A stretch of 64,000 bases of DNA from Shewanella khirikhana (lineage in GTDB: Bacteria > Pseudomonadota > Gammaproteobacteria > Enterobacterales > Shewanellaceae): contig NZ_CP020373.1 of the NCBI RefSeq assembly GCF_003957745.1, forward strand, positions 3,767,501 through 3,831,500, written 5' to 3'. Every line of letters begins with the position of its first letter. Position 1 is the first letter of the stretch. Below the pieces are notes generated by a model that did not search any database, was not told the origin of the DNA, and saw nothing but the letters and a program-made list of their open reading frames with translations. Position numbers and translations under genes: made by a program. This document shows, one piece after another, positions 49,516 to 58,476 of this stretch.

Positions 49516-51645
49516 ATGGAACCTTTTACCGCTCTGCCAACGCCAAGCCTTACTGGCACGGACATCCACAGCAAACGCGTTGAAATCAAAGCTTATTTCC
49601 AGAACAGCTGGACTCAGTATGAGTCGCTGTTTACGCTGATTTCCAATGACGATGCCTACTTTAAAAAGGCCGAGCCGCTACGCCATCCACTGATTTTCTA
49701 CTTCGGCCACACCGCCACCTTTTTTATCAATAAGCTCAAGCTGGGCAAGTACATAGACGAGCGTATCAACGACCATTTCGAGTCCATGTTTGCCATTGGT
49801 GTGGACGAGATGTCCTGGGATGACCTGAACGAAGCCCATTACGACTGGCCGCAGGTGGACGAGGTGCGCACTTACCGCAATGCGGTACGAGCCCTGATTG
49901 AAAGCCTTATCGATACTATGTCGATTGAGCTGCCCATCGGCCAAAATAGCCTCGCCTGGGCGATTTTGATGGGCATTGAACACGAACGCATTCACCTCGA
50001 AACCTCCTCGGTGATTATCCGCCAGCTGCCCCTTGAAGACCTGACACCTTCAACGCAGTGGCCCGAATGCAGGGATTATGGCGAGACACCGGATAACCCG
50101 CTAATTCAGGTCAAAGGCGGCGATATCAGCCTTGGCAAAGCCGATGAAGATCTAACCTACGGCTGGGATAACGAATACGGCCATCGTCATCACCACATCA
50201 GCGATTTTCGCGCCAGCGAAAAATTGGTTTCCAACGGCGAGTTTATGGCCTTTGTTAAGGCCGGTGGCTATCAGGAACCCAAGTGGTGGAGCGATGAAGG
50301 CAATGCCTGGCGTGAATACACCAACGCCGATATGCCACGCTTTTGGCGCCAGAGAGACGGCCGCTGGTATCAGCGTAACCTCTGCAGCGAAATCCCGCTG
50401 CCACTCAACTGGCCGGTGGAAGTAAACCAGCTGGAAGCCAAAGCCTTTTGCAACTGGAAGGCGGCGACTACGGAGCGCAGCATTCGTCTGCCCACCGAGG
50501 CCGAATGGTACTGGCTCAGACGCGAGCTTGAAGGCGATATGACCGTCATAGGCGCCGCACCTGCCTGGCGCGAAGTGCCGGGTAACCTCAATCTGGCCCA
50601 CTACGCCTCATCCTGCCCGGTGAACCGCTTCCGTCAGGGACGTTTTTACGATCTGGTGGGCAATGTGTGGCAATGGACCGAGACCGCCATCGACGGCTTC
50701 CCGGGCTTTGCGGTGCACCCGCTGTATGATGACTTCTCCACCCCCACCTTTGATGGCAAACACAACCTCATCAAGGGCGGCAGCTGGATTTCCACCGGCA
50801 ACGAGGCCATCGCCGCCTCGCGCTATGCGTTTCGCCGTCACTTCTATCAACATGCTGGCTTCCGCTACGTGGAGTCCAGCCAATCACCGGATGAGGGCGT
50901 AAAGGTGAACGTGTATGAAACCGATGAACTGATCTCCCAGTATCTGGAATTCCACTACGGCCGCGAGTACTTCGGCGTGGCCAACTTCTGCGTCAAAGGG
51001 GTGCAGGAAGCGCTGGCCGAAATCAACCTCGAGCGCCACGCCAGGGCGCTGGACATCGGCTGCTCCGTGGGCCGGGCAAGTTTTGAGCTGGCGCGCTATT
51101 TTGATGCCGTAGATGCTATCGATTTCTCCGCCCGGTTTATCCAGCAGGCCTACGCCCTCAAGGAGCAGGGCGAGAAACGCTACACTATTCGCACCGAAGG
51201 CGAACTGGTGGAATACCGCACCGCCTCGCTTGCCAGCCTTGGCTACAACGAGGTGAAGCACAAAATCGATTTCCTTCAGGGCGATGCGCTTAATCTAAAG
51301 CCGCGCTTCGGTGGCTATGATTTGGTGTACGCCTCCAACCTTATCGACAGGCTGAATGAGCCCAAGGCCTTCCTTGAGCAAATTCACAGCCGCATCAATA
51401 CGGGCGGTTATCTGGTAATTGCCTCACCTTACACCTGGCTTGAGGACTACACCCCCAAGGCCAATTGGCTGGGCGGTATCAAGGTGAATGGTGAAAACTT
51501 TACTACCCTCGATGGCCTCACCGAGACGCTTATTCCCCACTTCGAACTGGTGGCAGTGAAGGAAGTGCCCTTTGTCATTCGTGAAACCAAACGCAAATTC
51601 CAGCACAGCCTGTCGGAGATGAGTATCTGGCGAAAACGCCAGTGA
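49516..51645 (+). CDS. ovoA: 5-histidylcysteine sulfoxide synthase / ovothiol methyltransferase OvoA
   Basis: A 709-residue bifunctional OvoA, normal in length. The N-terminal DinB-like domain has His65 (YFGHTA) and the non-heme iron motif HxxxHxE (His156, His160, Glu162). The central formylglycine-generating-enzyme-like domain (about 200-455) includes LPTEAEWYWLRRE and GGSWISTGNEAIAASRYAFRRH. The C-terminal SAM methyltransferase starts near residue 480 with DIGCSVG at 513-519. It joins cysteine sulfur to C5 of histidine and later N-methylates the thiol, giving ovothiol A, an antioxidant. GAGGG precedes ATG 49516; the gene is monocistronic. Confidence 0.96.
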   Translation: MEPFTALPTPSLTGTDIHSKRVEIKAYFQNSWTQYESLFTLISNDDAYFKKAEPLRHPLIFYFGHTATFFINKLKLGKYIDERINDHFESMFAIGVDEMSWDDLNEAHYDWPQVDEVRTYRNAVRALIESLIDTMSIELPIGQNSLAWAILMGIEHERIHLETSSVIIRQLPLEDLTPSTQWPECRDYGETPDNPLIQVKGGDISLGKADEDLTYGWDNEYGHRHHHISDFRASEKLVSNGEFMAFVKAGGYQEPKWWSDEGNAWREYTNADMPRFWRQRDGRWYQRNLCSEIPLPLNWPVEVNQLEAKAFCNWKAATTERSIRLPTEAEWYWLRRELEGDMTVIGAAPAWREVPGNLNLAHYASSCPVNRFRQGRFYDLVGNVWQWTETAIDGFPGFAVHPLYDDFSTPTFDGKHNLIKGGSWISTGNEAIAASRYAFRRHFYQHAGFRYVESSQSPDEGVKVNVYETDELISQYLEFHYGREYFGVANFCVKGVQEALAEINLERHARALDIGCSVGRASFELARYFDAVDAIDFSARFIQQAYALKEQGEKRYTIRTEGELVEYRTASLASLGYNEVKHKIDFLQGDALNLKPRFGGYDLVYASNLIDRLNEPKAFLEQIHSRINTGGYLVIASPYTWLEDYTPKANWLGGIKVNGENFTTLDGLTETLIPHFELVAVKEVPFVIRETKRKFQHSLSEMSIWRKRQ

Positions 51646-51657
51646 CTCTCAGCTAAT

Positions 51658-51687
51658 AAAAACGCCCGCGATTGCGGGCGTTTTTAT
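51658..51687. terminator. Bidirectional terminator between ovoA and the AbgT gene
   Basis: AAAAACGCCCGC / GCGGGCGTTTTT with a GATT loop, 13 nt after the ovoA stop; symmetrical A/T flanks serve both convergent genes. Confidence 0.93.
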
Positions 51688-51700
51688 TAGCTCATGTTGC

Positions 51701-53248
51701 CTACAGACCGTAGGTGTAGCTTGCCTGCAGGCCAAGCGGGAAGCCCAGGGTCCAGTACAGCAGCAGGAAGGCGGTCCAACCCACCAGGAACACCACCGAG
51801 AACGGCAGCATCATGGCAATCAGGGTGCCAATGCCGGTGTTTTTCACATACTTCTGGCAATAGACCACCACCAGCGGGAAGTAAGGCATCAGTGGGGTGA
51901 TGATGTTAGAGCCTGAGTCGCCCACCCGGTAGGCCGCCTGGGTCAGGTCGGGGGAGATATTCAGCTGCATCAGCATGGGCACAAAAATGGGGCCCAGCAG
52001 CGCCCACTTGGCCGAGCTTGAGCCCACAAACAGGTTCACAAAGGCGGTGAGGAAGATGATGCCGACTATGGTCACCGCACTTGGCAGCGCCAACGCCTTA
52101 AGCACCTCGGCCCCTTCAATGGCCAGCAAAGCACCCAGATTAGACTGGCTGAAAGCGGCAATAAAGAGCGCACAGAAGAAGGCCATTACTATGTAATAGG
52201 CCATGCTGCCCATAGACTTGGACATGGCATCTATCATGTCCTTACTCTTTTTGAAGGTGCCCACGTAGAAGCCATACACGGCACCGGGGATCCAAAACAG
52301 CAGGAAAATCAGCGGCACTATCGATTGCATCAGGGGCGCGCTGAAGTCAGACAGATTACCACTCTTGGCCCTTAACGGAGAATCCGCCGGGCTTGCTGCC
52401 AGATACAGAAGCACCAGTCCAGCCACCATCACGGCTACGGCCAGCAAAAAACCCTGCTTCTCACGTGGGCCCGCCTCATCGAACTTGGGCAGGTTGGAAG
52501 TATCACCATCGATGGGGGTATTGGCCAGACGCGGCTCAATCACCTTGTCGGTGAGATACCAGCCCAGCAACACAATCAGCAGGCTCGACGCCGAAGCAAA
52601 AAACCAGTTGTTGAGCGGGTTGATGGCGATTTCCGGGTCGATGATTTGCGCCGCGCTCTGGGTAAAGCTTTGCAGCAAGGGATCCAGCCCTGAGGGCACA
52701 AAGTTGGCGCCAAAACCGCCGGACACCCCGGCAAAAGCCGCGGCAATGCCCGCCAGCGGGTGGCGCCCCATGGCGTAGAAAATCACCCCGGCGAGCGGGA
52801 TCACCAGCACGTAACCTGCATCGGTGGCGGTGTGGCTGACGATGGCAATCAGGATAATGGATGGCGTGAGCAGCTTGGCCGGTGTCACCTTGAGCATCAT
52901 CTTCAGGCCGGTATTGATAAAGCCCGAATGCTCGGCAACCCCAACCCCCAGCATGGCCACCAGCACCACACCCAGCGGGGCGAACGAGGTAAAGGTTTTC
53001 ACCATATTGGCCAGAAAGCCCGCCAACGCATCGCCGGTCAGCAGGTTATGCACCACTATGGCCTCGCCGGTGCGCGGGTCGATGGCGCTGAACTCGAAGC
53101 GGGAAAACACCGCCGACAACACCCAAATCAGCATCATGGCCATTAAAAATATCACCGCCGGATCCGGCAGTTTATTCCCGGCCTTTTCTATGCCATTCAA
53201 AAATTTGCCTAGCAGGCCCCCACCATTGGCGGCGCTGGTTGTGTTCAT
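51701..53248 (-). CDS. AbgT-family transporter (p-aminobenzoyl-glutamate type)
   Basis: A 515-residue inner-membrane protein from ATG 53248, with GGGAGCAAGGG just upstream on its strand; the open frame runs further but without coding character. About ten to twelve helices and family stretches such as NKLPDPAVIFL, HTATDAGYVLVIPL, GVSGGFGANFVPSGLDPLL and GDSGSNIITPLMPYFP match AbgT. Members import p-aminobenzoyl-glutamate or export sulfonamides. It is monocistronic. Confidence 0.92.
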   Translation of the reverse strand: MNTTSAANGGGLLGKFLNGIEKAGNKLPDPAVIFLMAMMLIWVLSAVFSRFEFSAIDPRTGEAIVVHNLLTGDALAGFLANMVKTFTSFAPLGVVLVAMLGVGVAEHSGFINTGLKMMLKVTPAKLLTPSIILIAIVSHTATDAGYVLVIPLAGVIFYAMGRHPLAGIAAAFAGVSGGFGANFVPSGLDPLLQSFTQSAAQIIDPEIAINPLNNWFFASASSLLIVLLGWYLTDKVIEPRLANTPIDGDTSNLPKFDEAGPREKQGFLLAVAVMVAGLVLLYLAASPADSPLRAKSGNLSDFSAPLMQSIVPLIFLLFWIPGAVYGFYVGTFKKSKDMIDAMSKSMGSMAYYIVMAFFCALFIAAFSQSNLGALLAIEGAEVLKALALPSAVTIVGIIFLTAFVNLFVGSSSAKWALLGPIFVPMLMQLNISPDLTQAAYRVGDSGSNIITPLMPYFPLVVVYCQKYVKNTGIGTLIAMMLPFSVVFLVGWTAFLLLYWTLGFPLGLQASYTYGL

Positions 53249-53444
53249 GCCCTTGCTCCCCAGAACTTGTTTTCGTTTTGTTAAACCCGCCATCCTATGC
53301 CACGGCGATGAATTACAACTTAAGGAAAGCCTACAGCCCTGCCACATGCCAACTTTCAGCCCGGCACCCTTCATCAAATTTTTCATTGGCCCCGGGGCGG
53401 CTTCAACTTTATATTCATAAAAAACAACTGACAGGAGACAGCTG

Positions 53445-53753
53445 ATGAAGGTTCTGGAAAACGTAAACGTCGCACTGAAGGCCAACGTGTATTTCGATGG
53501 CAAGGTCACCAGCCGGGCCATTTATGTGGGCGGCGAGAAACAAACCATAGGCGTAGTACTGCCTGGCGAATATGAGTTTTCCACCACCCAGCCGGAAAAA
53601 ATGCAGGTACTGAGCGGTCAATTCGATGTACTGCTGCCGGGCGCAAGCGAGTGGAAGCCCTACGCCGAAGGCAGCACCTTCGACCTGGACGCCGATGTCA
53701 GCTTCTCAATTCGCACCCAGGAAGTGTCCGAATACCTGTGTAGCTACCTGTAA
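53445..53753 (+). CDS. ppnP: Pyrimidine/purine nucleoside phosphorylase PpnP
   Basis: A 102-residue cupin of the former DUF1255 family (E. coli PpnP is 94 residues). VYFDGKVTSR, VVLPGEYEFSTTQPEKMQVLSG, EGSTFDLDADVSFSI and the C-terminal YLCSYL match. It phosphorolyses several nucleosides to base and ribose-1-phosphate. AGGAGA precedes ATG 53445. Confidence 0.93.
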   Translation: MKVLENVNVALKANVYFDGKVTSRAIYVGGEKQTIGVVLPGEYEFSTTQPEKMQVLSGQFDVLLPGASEWKPYAEGSTFDLDADVSFSIRTQEVSEYLCSYL

Positions 53754-53842
53754 TCAATCCAGGGCGCGGGAAATCAGAATCCCATGATTTTCCGCGCAAA
53801 AAGCGCTATCTTTAGCCAAGACTTACCCAAGGGATACCGACG

Positions 53843-54376
53843 ATGAAACAGCTTTCTCTGCTTGCCCTGCTCGCCCTGTGCCTGACTGCTCAGGCCGCCG
53901 TATACAAATGGGTTGATAAGGATGGCAAGGTCCATTACAGCGACAAGCCACAGGAAAATGCCGAAGTGGTTGATCTGAAAGAGACCTCAGCCAATCAAAT
54001 TCGTATGGAAATTCCCGCCGCCGTCCCCCGCAGCGACAAGCCCGAGGCTATCGAGTACCAGATAAGCATACTGTCGCCCGACCAAGACGCCACGATTCGC
54101 GACAACGACGGCAACTTTGATGTCAGCGCCAACGTTACCCCCGACAAACCTACCAATGCCCTGTGGGTGCTGCGCATCGATGGCAAGGTCTGGGAAGACC
54201 CGCTGGATGTTCCGCTCTTTAAAGTCAAAGGCATAGACAGAGGCGAGCACAGCATTGAAGTTCAGCTGATAGCCCGAAATGGCAAAGTGATTGCATCCAG
54301 TGAACCCAGAACCCTGTTTTTGCACCGCACCAGCGTGCTGCAGCAACCCAAGGCGGTTCCACTTTCGGGCAATTGA
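53843..54376 (+). CDS. DUF4124 periplasmic protein upstream of glnL
   Basis: A 177-residue exported protein with a Sec signal peptide (ALCLTAQAAVYKW). The first 40 mature residues carry the DUF4124 motif VYKWVDKDGKVHYSDKP. The rest is a beta-rich domain with no recognised function. It is commonly found just upstream of glnL-glnG in Shewanella-like genomes. A 127-bp gap with NtrC sites separates it from glnL. Confidence 0.85.
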   Translation: MKQLSLLALLALCLTAQAAVYKWVDKDGKVHYSDKPQENAEVVDLKETSANQIRMEIPAAVPRSDKPEAIEYQISILSPDQDATIRDNDGNFDVSANVTPDKPTNALWVLRIDGKVWEDPLDVPLFKVKGIDRGEHSIEVQLIARNGKVIASSEPRTLFLHRTSVLQQPKAVPLSGN

Positions 54377-54452
54377 AGTAAAAACAATAAAAATAACAAA
54401 AAGTTAACCATAGCCCACCCATCGCCTCGGGTCCATGCTGCCGCTTGCGGGA

Positions 54453-54482
54453 TGCACCATTTTGGTGCACCATGTTGGTGCA
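54453..54482 (+). promoter_or_regulatory. Two overlapping NtrC-type sites upstream of glnL
   Basis: TGCACCATTTTGGTGCA (54453-54469) and TGCACCATGTTGGTGCA (54466-54482) share one TGCA. Both match the NtrC consensus perfectly. They end 21 nt before the glnL ATG, a position that suits autorepression of the glnL-glnG promoter rather than enhancer activation. Confidence 0.85.
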
Positions 54483-54503
54483 AGCCCTGTCAGGAAAGGC
54501 CCG

Positions 54504-55550
54504 ATGGATACACATAACCTGCTCAATCACCTGGTGACCGCTGTGATGGTCATCGACGCTGGCCTCAGGCCCTGCTTTGCCAATGCCGCGGCAGAGCAGT
54601 TGCTTGGCACAGGCAGCCACCGCCTGACCGAACAAACCCTGACCGATATCTTCCAGCTTCAGGAGGTACCGGCCAGCGTGCTGACCGATGCCGTGGCCGG
54701 CGGCCAGGGGCTGACGGTCAACACCGCCACCCTGATTGGTTTCGACGGTCAGCAGCACACGGTGGATCTCACGCTTATTCCACTGGAAAACCAACCAGGC
54801 CTGAGTCTGCTGGAGCTGCGTCAGGTCGATCAGCAGCGCCGTATTCACCAGCAACTGAGCCAGGATGCCCAGCAGCAAGCGGCCCAGTTTCTGGTGCGAA
54901 ACCTCGCCCACGAAATCAAAAACCCTCTCGGCGGCCTGCGCGGCGCCGCCCAGCTGCTTGCCCGCGAACTGGATGACCCGTCGCTGAAAGAATTTACCAA
55001 CCTGATCATCGAGCAGGCCGACCGCATGCGCACCCTGGTCGACAAGCTGTTGGGACCGCAAAAGCCCACCGCGCACCTGCCGCAAAATATCCACGAAGTG
55101 GTGCAAAAGGTGCTGAAACTGGTGGAGCTGTCGGCCCCCGGCAATATTCATATTCGCCGCGACTACGACCCTTCCATACCCGATATCGATATGGATGCGG
55201 ATCAGTTGCAGCAGGCGCTGCTCAACATAGTGCAAAACGCGGTACAGGCGCTGGAAAAACAGGGCGGCACCGTCACGGTGCGCACACGCACCGATCATCA
55301 GGTCACCATAGGCTCGCAGCGGCACAAACTGGTGCTGACGCTGTCGGTCATTGACGATGGCCCGGGTATTCCCCCTGAGCTGATGGATACCCTGTTTTAT
55401 CCCATGGTTACAGGTCGCGAACAGGGGTCGGGGCTTGGGCTCTCGATTGCCCACAATATTGCCCGGCTGCACGGCGGCCGCATCGACTGCGATTCTGCGC
55501 CGGGTCACACCCAGTTTGTGCTCACCCTGCCCATTAAAACCGGCAAATAG
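54504..55550 (+). CDS. glnL: Nitrogen-regulation sensor kinase NtrB (GlnL)
   Basis: A 348-residue cytoplasmic histidine kinase. An N-terminal PAS domain (about 5-115) is followed by the H-box RNLAHEIKNPLGGLRGA with His136, then the N-box NIVQNAVQAL, DDGPGIPPE and the G2 box GREQGSGLGLSIA. With PII it sets the phosphorylation of NtrC according to nitrogen supply. The ATG is at 54504; the upstream in-frame stretch from 54435 contains the NtrC sites. glnG follows after 17 nt. Confidence 0.96.
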   Translation: MDTHNLLNHLVTAVMVIDAGLRPCFANAAAEQLLGTGSHRLTEQTLTDIFQLQEVPASVLTDAVAGGQGLTVNTATLIGFDGQQHTVDLTLIPLENQPGLSLLELRQVDQQRRIHQQLSQDAQQQAAQFLVRNLAHEIKNPLGGLRGAAQLLARELDDPSLKEFTNLIIEQADRMRTLVDKLLGPQKPTAHLPQNIHEVVQKVLKLVELSAPGNIHIRRDYDPSIPDIDMDADQLQQALLNIVQNAVQALEKQGGTVTVRTRTDHQVTIGSQRHKLVLTLSVIDDGPGIPPELMDTLFYPMVTGREQGSGLGLSIAHNIARLHGGRIDCDSAPGHTQFVLTLPIKTGK

Positions 55551-55567
55551 GCCAACAAGGAGACGTC

Positions 55568-56980
55568 ATGAGTATCAGTGAACAGGTTTGGATCCTCGAC
55601 GACGACAGCTCGATTCGTTGGGTGCTGGAAAAGGCGCTCAAGAGCGCCCGCATCACCAGCGCCAGCTTCGCTGCGGCCGAGTCGCTGTGGCAGGCGCTGG
55701 AGCTGAGCCAACCGCTGGTGATAGTGTCCGATATCCGTATGCCGGGCACCGATGGCCTTACGCTGCTGGAGCGCATCGGCCTGCATTACCCCCACATTCC
55801 GGTCATCATAATGACCGCCCACTCGGATCTCGACAGCGCCGTGGCCGCTTATCAGTCCGGTGCCTTTGAGTATCTGCCCAAGCCATTCGATATCGATGAA
55901 GCCATCGCCCTGGTGGAGCGCGCCCTGACCCACGCCAGCGAGCAGTCGCCCCAAAGCATTGCCAGCGAGCCCATTAAGGCGCCGGAAATCATTGGCGAGG
56001 CACCAGCAATGCAGGAGGTGTTTCGCGCCATCGGTCGCCTATCGCGCTCCTCTATCAGCGTGCTGATTAACGGCCAGTCGGGCACGGGTAAAGAGTTGGT
56101 GGCCGGCGCGCTGCACAAACACAGCCCCCGTAAAGACAAGCCCTTTATCGCGCTGAATATGGCCGCCATTCCCAAGGACTTGATTGAATCCGAGCTGTTC
56201 GGCCATGAGAAGGGTGCCTTTACCGGCGCCGCTGGGGTACGTCAGGGCCGCTTCGAGCAGGCCAACGGCGGCACCCTGTTTTTGGATGAAATCGGCGATA
56301 TGCCGCTGGATGTGCAGACCCGTCTTTTACGGGTTCTGGCCGACGGCCAGTTTTACCGGGTGGGGGGCCACTCGCCGGTGCAGGTGGACGTGCGCATTAT
56401 CGCCGCCACCCACCAGGACCTGGAACGGCTGGTGCAGCAAGGTCAGTTCCGTGAGGATTTGTTCCACCGCCTGAACGTGATCCGGGTACATCTGCCACCG
56501 CTTCGGGAACGCCGCGAAGACATTCCCCAGCTGGCACGGCACTTTTTGGCGGCCGCCGCCCGCGAGATTGGCGTGGAAGCCAAAATCCTCGCCAAAGACA
56601 CCGCCCTGAAACTGCAGCACCTGCCCTGGCCGGGAAACGTGCGTCAGCTGGAAAACACCTGCCGCTGGCTCACTGTGATGGCCTCCGGTCAGGAAATCCT
56701 GCCCCAGGACTTACCGCCGGAGCTGCTGAAAGAGCCAAGCTCGACAGCGGCCATCTCCGCCGGTGATGGAAACTGGGAGAGTGCGCTGCGTGACATGGTC
56801 GACCGCCGTCTCGGCGAAGGCGAGTCGGATCTTTTGGCCGATATGCAGCCCACCTTCGAGCGCATCATGCTCGAAGTCGCGCTCAAGCACACCCAGGGCC
56901 ATAAACAGGAAGCCGCCCGCCGCCTCGGCTGGGGCCGCAATACTCTTACCCGCAAGCTAAAAGAGCTGGAGATGGAGTAG
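55568..56980 (+). CDS. glnG: Nitrogen-regulation response regulator NtrC (GlnG)
   Basis: A 470-residue sigma-54 activator. The receiver domain has Asp55 in SDIRMPG as phosphoacceptor. The AAA+ domain has Walker A GQSGTGKE at 169-176 (Gln where E. coli has Glu) and the sigma-54 contact loop GAFTGA at 216-221. A Fis-type HTH ends the protein (KQEAARRLGWGRNTLTRKLKEL). It drives glnA and other nitrogen genes. GGAG precedes ATG 55568. Confidence 0.97.
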   Translation: MSISEQVWILDDDSSIRWVLEKALKSARITSASFAAAESLWQALELSQPLVIVSDIRMPGTDGLTLLERIGLHYPHIPVIIMTAHSDLDSAVAAYQSGAFEYLPKPFDIDEAIALVERALTHASEQSPQSIASEPIKAPEIIGEAPAMQEVFRAIGRLSRSSISVLINGQSGTGKELVAGALHKHSPRKDKPFIALNMAAIPKDLIESELFGHEKGAFTGAAGVRQGRFEQANGGTLFLDEIGDMPLDVQTRLLRVLADGQFYRVGGHSPVQVDVRIIAATHQDLERLVQQGQFREDLFHRLNVIRVHLPPLRERREDIPQLARHFLAAAAREIGVEAKILAKDTALKLQHLPWPGNVRQLENTCRWLTVMASGQEILPQDLPPELLKEPSSTAAISAGDGNWESALRDMVDRRLGEGESDLLADMQPTFERIMLEVALKHTQGHKQEAARRLGWGRNTLTRKLKELEME

Positions 56981-56994
56981 TCCATTTGGGCATT

Positions 56995-57024
56995 AAAAAA
57001 GGACGCGTGCTGCGTCCTTTTTTA
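56995..57024. terminator. Bidirectional terminator between glnG and an outer-membrane protein gene
   Basis: AAAAAAGGACGC / GCGTCCTTTTTTA with a GTGCT loop. The same GGACGC/GCGTCC stem recurs at 58393-58420 after the paralogous outer-membrane gene. Confidence 0.92.
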
Positions 57025-57041
57025 TTACGTGGGAAGCTCGT

Positions 57042-57587
57042 TTAAAAGCGCCAGTGCAAGCCAACACCATAGTGGTCCATGCGGGTGTTGGCGAAGTAGT
57101 TGGTCAGCTCATCGTGCTCAGGCTCAATTTCGCTGAACTCGTAAAACACCCGCAGCGCCATGTTTTCGGTCAGGGTCACGTCCACCCCGGCACCCAGCAG
57201 ATAACCTGTGCCCTGATAATCGTCATCGTAGCCGCTGTCGCTGGTAATCACCTGATACACCAAGCCACCCTTGAGATACACAGTGACCGCATCCGTAAAG
57301 GCATGGCGCACTGTGGGTGCAAAGGTCAGGCCCACCACCTGCAAATCGGCGCCATCGACAAAGCTGTCGGTGCCGAACACGCTGGTTTCAAGACCAAAGC
57401 TTGGATTGAAGTTATAACCACCGTAGGCGCCAAGGCCCCAGGCCGACTCGTCGAAGGGACCAATTTTGTCATCCAGATTGGTGTTGGCAACATAGCCACC
57501 GGCGTAGAAACCGAGATCTTTGGCGGCGAAGGCTGGAGTGGCTGCACCGAGCAGCATGGCGGCAATAAGCAGAGGTTTGAGTTTCAT
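57042..57587 (-). CDS. Outer-membrane beta-barrel protein (paralogue A)
   Basis: A 181-residue OmpA/OmpX-like beta-barrel. A Sec signal peptide (LLGAATPAFAAKD) is followed by alternating strands (GFYAGGYVANTNL, AWGLGAYGGYNFNPSFGLETS, TFAPTVRHAFTD) and a C-terminal Phe (GLHWRF), the outer-membrane insertion signal. ATG 57587 or 57590 after AAAGGGA. It is a paralogue of the protein at 58477-59046, sharing GAYGGYNFN and TFAP. Function unknown. Confidence 0.85.
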   Translation of the reverse strand: MKLKPLLIAAMLLGAATPAFAAKDLGFYAGGYVANTNLDDKIGPFDESAWGLGAYGGYNFNPSFGLETSVFGTDSFVDGADLQVVGLTFAPTVRHAFTDAVTVYLKGGLVYQVITSDSGYDDDYQGTGYLLGAGVDVTLTENMALRVFYEFSEIEPEHDELTNYFANTRMDHYGVGLHWRF

Positions 57588-57800
57588 CATGTTCCCTTTG
57601 TATGTGGTTTTGCTGCTCTGAGCGGCAGTTAGCATAGCCCCGTTTTCCGGCCGATAACTTGATCTCATTGAAAAGCCAGCAACATCCTTGGTTGTAGGAC
57701 GCTATCTTAACGTCAAACTTTCGTTAACAGAAGCAAGATTAGTGCGCAGTCGACTTGCCGCGGTTAACACCACAATCAAGGCCCGCGAACGGGCCCATCG

Positions 57801-57876
57801 GGAAAGGTGCAAATGAGTCCCGTACTTGCTCCGGGTGAGCTTACAGCGGACAGAAGCAAGGCACAGTTTGCGACTT
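57801..57876. repeat. REP/MITE-like element, copy 2 (opposite orientation)
   Basis: A 76-bp sequence whose reverse complement matches the copy at 32584-32660 at roughly 80% of positions over the interior (AACTGT, CCTTGC, GAGCAAG and ACGGGACT blocks are shared). The terminal repeats are degraded (GGTGCAAA against TTTGCGAC). It runs right up to the stop codon of the SirB2 gene and so forms its 3' untranslated region. Confidence 0.7.
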
Positions 57877-58252
57877 AGCCAAGCAGCAGCGCACTGTGGC
57901 TTTTGGCAATGATCATCATAAGTACAAAACACACAGCCGCGGCGCCGGTAAGCACCAGGCGCTGATTATCCGGCGCCCCCGGGCGGATAGCAGCAATGCC
58001 AAGGCCCACGTAAAGCACAAACAGCACCAGCTTTTCGGTCAGCCAGGCCTGAGCCACAGGATACATGCCCAGCAACAGGCACAGCGCTATGGCGCTGAGC
58101 AGCATCAGTAAGGTGATGAGTTTATGGGCCTTGAGTGCCAGCGCCTGTTGCAACATGGCGGGCTTTTTCAGCCCCCAGTAGCAACGCAGCAGCAAACTGG
58201 CAAAGGCAACAAAAGCTAAAATAACGTGGGCTTTCAATAAAATGGGGTACAT
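57875..58252 (-). CDS. SirB2-family inner-membrane protein
   Basis: A 125-residue membrane protein with four hydrophobic segments and the SirB2 pattern (LKAHVILAFVAFASLLLRCYWG, HKLITLLMLLSAIALCLL, LTEKLVLFVLYVGLGIAAI). Family function is unclear; the name derives from a Salmonella invasion-regulator locus. Its stop codon overlaps the REP/MITE-like element by two bases. Confidence 0.88.
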   Translation of the reverse strand: MYPILLKAHVILAFVAFASLLLRCYWGLKKPAMLQQALALKAHKLITLLMLLSAIALCLLLGMYPVAQAWLTEKLVLFVLYVGLGIAAIRPGAPDNQRLVLTGAAAVCFVLMMIIAKSHSALLLG

Positions 58253-58392
58253 GACTTTCCTTTATTATCAGTGTTTGAAAAACGCTCGTTTAAATTAGCT
58301 TATGCCGATGTGCACAAGCCTTGATCTGTGTCAAATATTTAAAACACTTGTGAAGAAAATCACATCAAGGAATGCCGGTGGCCAATGAAAAT

Positions 58393-58420
58393 GAAAAAGG
58401 ACGCCGAAGCGTCCTTTTTC
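58393..58420 (-). terminator. Terminator after outer-membrane paralogue B
   Basis: GAAAAAGGACGC / GCGTCCTTTTTC with a CGAA loop, about 57 nt after the stop on the minus strand. Same stem as the terminator at 56995-57024. Confidence 0.85.
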
Positions 58421-58476
58421 ATACCATCCCTGGTCGGGACTTTCACTGCAACACTGAGATCAGAACTGGCCTGAAA

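Noticed and set aside
53249..53521. N-terminal extension of the AbgT frame
   Set aside because: No membrane-protein pattern and a ribosome-binding site lies directly before ATG 53248.
54225..55508. 427-residue minus-strand frame opposite glnL
   Set aside because: It covers the NtrB kinase antisense, has no domain motif and no ribosome-binding site.
56072..56095. Gln for Glu in the NtrC Walker A motif as an inactivating change
   Set aside because: The Lys-Glu of GTGKE and the GAFTGA loop are intact, and this position varies among sigma-54 activators.
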